A stretch of 64,000 nucleotides of DNA from an uncultured Tateyamaria sp. (GTDB taxonomy: Bacteria > Pseudomonadota > Alphaproteobacteria > Rhodobacterales > Rhodobacteraceae), in the NCBI RefSeq assembly GCF_947503705.1, contig NZ_CANNES010000009.1, forward strand, positions 62,001-126,000, given 5' to 3'. Shown in pieces: positions 62,913 through 64,000 of this stretch; positions within the stretch are counted from its first letter, which is position 1, and the number at the start of each line of letters is the position of its first letter. The position numbers and the translations under genes are program-made. The notes under the pieces were generated by a model, which worked only from the letters and a program-made list of their open reading frames with translations, was not told the DNA's origin and made no database searches.

Positions 62913-63302
62913 TTAGACCCGGCGGCGCTTGGGTGGGCGGCAGCCGTTGTGGGCAATCGGCGTCACGTCGCGGATCGACGTGATGTTGAAGCCAACAGCT
63001 GCCAGCGCGCGCAGCGCAGATTCGCGACCGGAGCCAGGACCCTGCACTTCGACCTCGATGGTCTTCACGCCGTGTTCCTGTGCCTTCTTACCCGCATCTT
63101 CCGCAGCCATCTGAGCGGCATAAGGTGTGGATTTCCGCGACCCTTTGAAGCCCATGGTGCCAGCAGACGACCAGGAAATGGCGTTGCCCTGCACATCCGA
63201 GATCAGGATCTTGGTGTTGTTGAACGAAGAATTCACGTGGGCAACGCCCGCTGCGATATTCTTGGAGACCTTGCGCTTGGTGCGCCGTGTATCACGTGCC
63301 AT
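62913..63302 (-). CDS. rpsK: 30S ribosomal protein S11
   Basis: 129 residues. [20 protein letters not shown] and [20 protein letters not shown] then [19 protein letters not shown] are the conserved S11 sequences. It shapes the platform of the 30S subunit. Lies 15 nt after rpsM. Confidence 0.98.
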   Translation of the reverse strand: MARDTRRTKRKVSKNIAAGVAHVNSSFNNTKILISDVQGNAISWSSAGTMGFKGSRKSTPYAAQMAAEDAGKKAQEHGVKTIEVEVQGPGSGRESALRALAAVGFNITSIRDVTPIAHNGCRPPKRRRV

Positions 63303-63317
63303 TGATGCAGCCCTCCC

Positions 63318-63686
63318 TTATTTCTTCTTACCGGCAATGGCCTTTGCGGGGCCTTTGCGGGTGCGAGCGTTGGTGTGTGTGCGCTGACCACGGACGGGCA
63401 GATTGCGACGGTGGCGCAGGCCACGGTAGCAGCCCAGATCCATCAGGCGCTTGATGTTCATCTGCGTTTCACGACGCAGGTCACCTTCGACGGTGAAGTT
63501 TTCGTCGATATGCTCGCGGATTTTCAGAACTTCGGCGTCAGACAGCTCATTCACCCGGCGGGTGAAGTCGATGCCGACAGCTTCGCAGATCTGTTGAGCG
63601 GAAGAGGTGCCGATGCCTGTGATGTAAGTCAGTGCAATCGGAACCCGTTTGGCTGTGGGGATGTTGACCCCTGCAATACGTGCCAC
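63318..63686 (-). CDS. rpsM: 30S ribosomal protein S13
   Basis: 122 residues from a GTG at 63686, giving [20 protein letters not shown], the usual start; AAGGA lies 9 nt upstream. An ATG at 63695 would add three residues. The C-terminal [20 protein letters not shown] region, then [14 protein letters not shown], is standard. It contacts tRNA and the 50S subunit at the top of the 30S head. Confidence 0.96.
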   Translation of the reverse strand: MARIAGVNIPTAKRVPIALTYITGIGTSSAQQICEAVGIDFTRRVNELSDAEVLKIREHIDENFTVEGDLRRETQMNIKRLMDLGCYRGLRHRRNLPVRGQRTHTNARTRKGPAKAIAGKKK

Positions 63687-63857
63687 GTGAGGCATTCCTT
63701 TTCGTTGCGAGCCCGTGATGCCAGGCCCTTTTTTCACAACATAAGGCCCAAGGATTTTGCCCCCGGGCCTGCCGCTGATCAGGTGATCCGACGGGACGCG
63801 TTCCCGTCTTTGATTCTCGCTAGAGATGGCGTGAGATAGGCCTTGTTCCGTTGGAGG

Positions 63858-64000
63858 TCAAGTGGCCTTGTTCGGGCCACGCAGGGCCCCCTTTTGCTCG
63901 CGCCTGATCTGCGCTTCCCACTTGGCCGCCAGCGTCTCGAATTCGCTGAACGCTTTGTTGGCGGGCACCTCGGTGCCGCTGTCCGGGGTGGGGGTTCGGA
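63858..64000 (-). CDS. C-terminal fragment of an unidentified protein
   Basis: An open frame on the reverse strand reaches the window end and stops at 63858. The visible ~46 residues end in EFETLAAKWEAQIRREQKGA, then LRGPNKAT. The tail is charged and helical, after a Pro/Thr-rich part. I do not recognise the family. The 171 bp between it and rpsM hold GC-rich hairpins and probably the promoter of rpsM. Confidence 0.5.
   Translation of the reverse strand, partial: RTPTPDSGTEVPANKAFSEFETLAAKWEAQIRREQKGALRGPNKAT

Overview
The window is a stretch of alphaproteobacterial chromosome, most likely from the marine Roseobacter group (Rhodobacterales). The signs are a bztABCD-type glutamate/aspartate transporter, the rpmH-rnpA-yidD-ttcA ... 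yidC-MOSC-engB-argB order, an rpsM-rpsK-rpoA-rplQ block followed by deg/rarA/crcB/rluC/ATP12 genes, and many sugar ABC transporters with GMC oxidoreductases. Species cannot be named from the sequence alone.

Layout. 1-4.1 kb: the 5' end of miaB, an unrecognised protein, an NfeD-like/flotillin pair and an orphan 'mobile mystery protein A'. 4.5-36.7 kb: a large accessory catabolic region. It holds a CoA-transferase/enoyl-CoA hydratase/Dabb operon, aldo-keto reductases, aldehyde dehydrogenases, two GMC oxidoreductases, an RbsABC-type importer, a TetR regulator, an amidohydrolase, two IclR-type regulators (one fused to a sugar-binding domain), an FAH-family enzyme with an alpha-ketoglutarate-semialdehyde-type dehydrogenase, and a probable 11-gene operon from an acyl-CoA dehydrogenase through a MalK-type sugar importer to a GlcG/HbpS-like protein. 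37-40.7 kb: tRNA-Arg, an orphan histidine kinase and a disulfide reductase/TVP38 pair. 41-50.8 kb: housekeeping genes (rpmH, rnpA, yidD, ttcA, yidC, engB, argB) with an EAL-domain protein among them. 50.8-55.3 kb: bztABCD. 55.5-64 kb: assembly, repair and protease genes, then the end of the ribosomal protein/rpoA block.

The main discovery is a 16-bp dyad, consensus GTAACyAnnTrGTTAC, found six times, always in promoter regions of the catabolic island (7162, 7263, 11325, 17317, 26391, 26486). One copy is a perfect palindrome. Several overlap or abut a plausible -10 element, and one lies just upstream of the TetR gene. This suggests a single TetR-controlled regulon of at least six transcription units that combines two sugar importers, sugar/alcohol oxidation and CoA-ester chemistry. 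Such a combination would suit a compound carrying both a sugar-like and an acyl-like part. The substrate is unknown.

Other notable points are a regulator in which an IclR-like winged helix is joined to a LacI-type sugar-binding domain, an apparent one-base frameshift at the 5' end of a zinc alcohol dehydrogenase, and a nested inverted-repeat element at 50.8 kb. Starts were reassigned by eye using ribosome-binding sites and family N-termini. No similarity search was possible.
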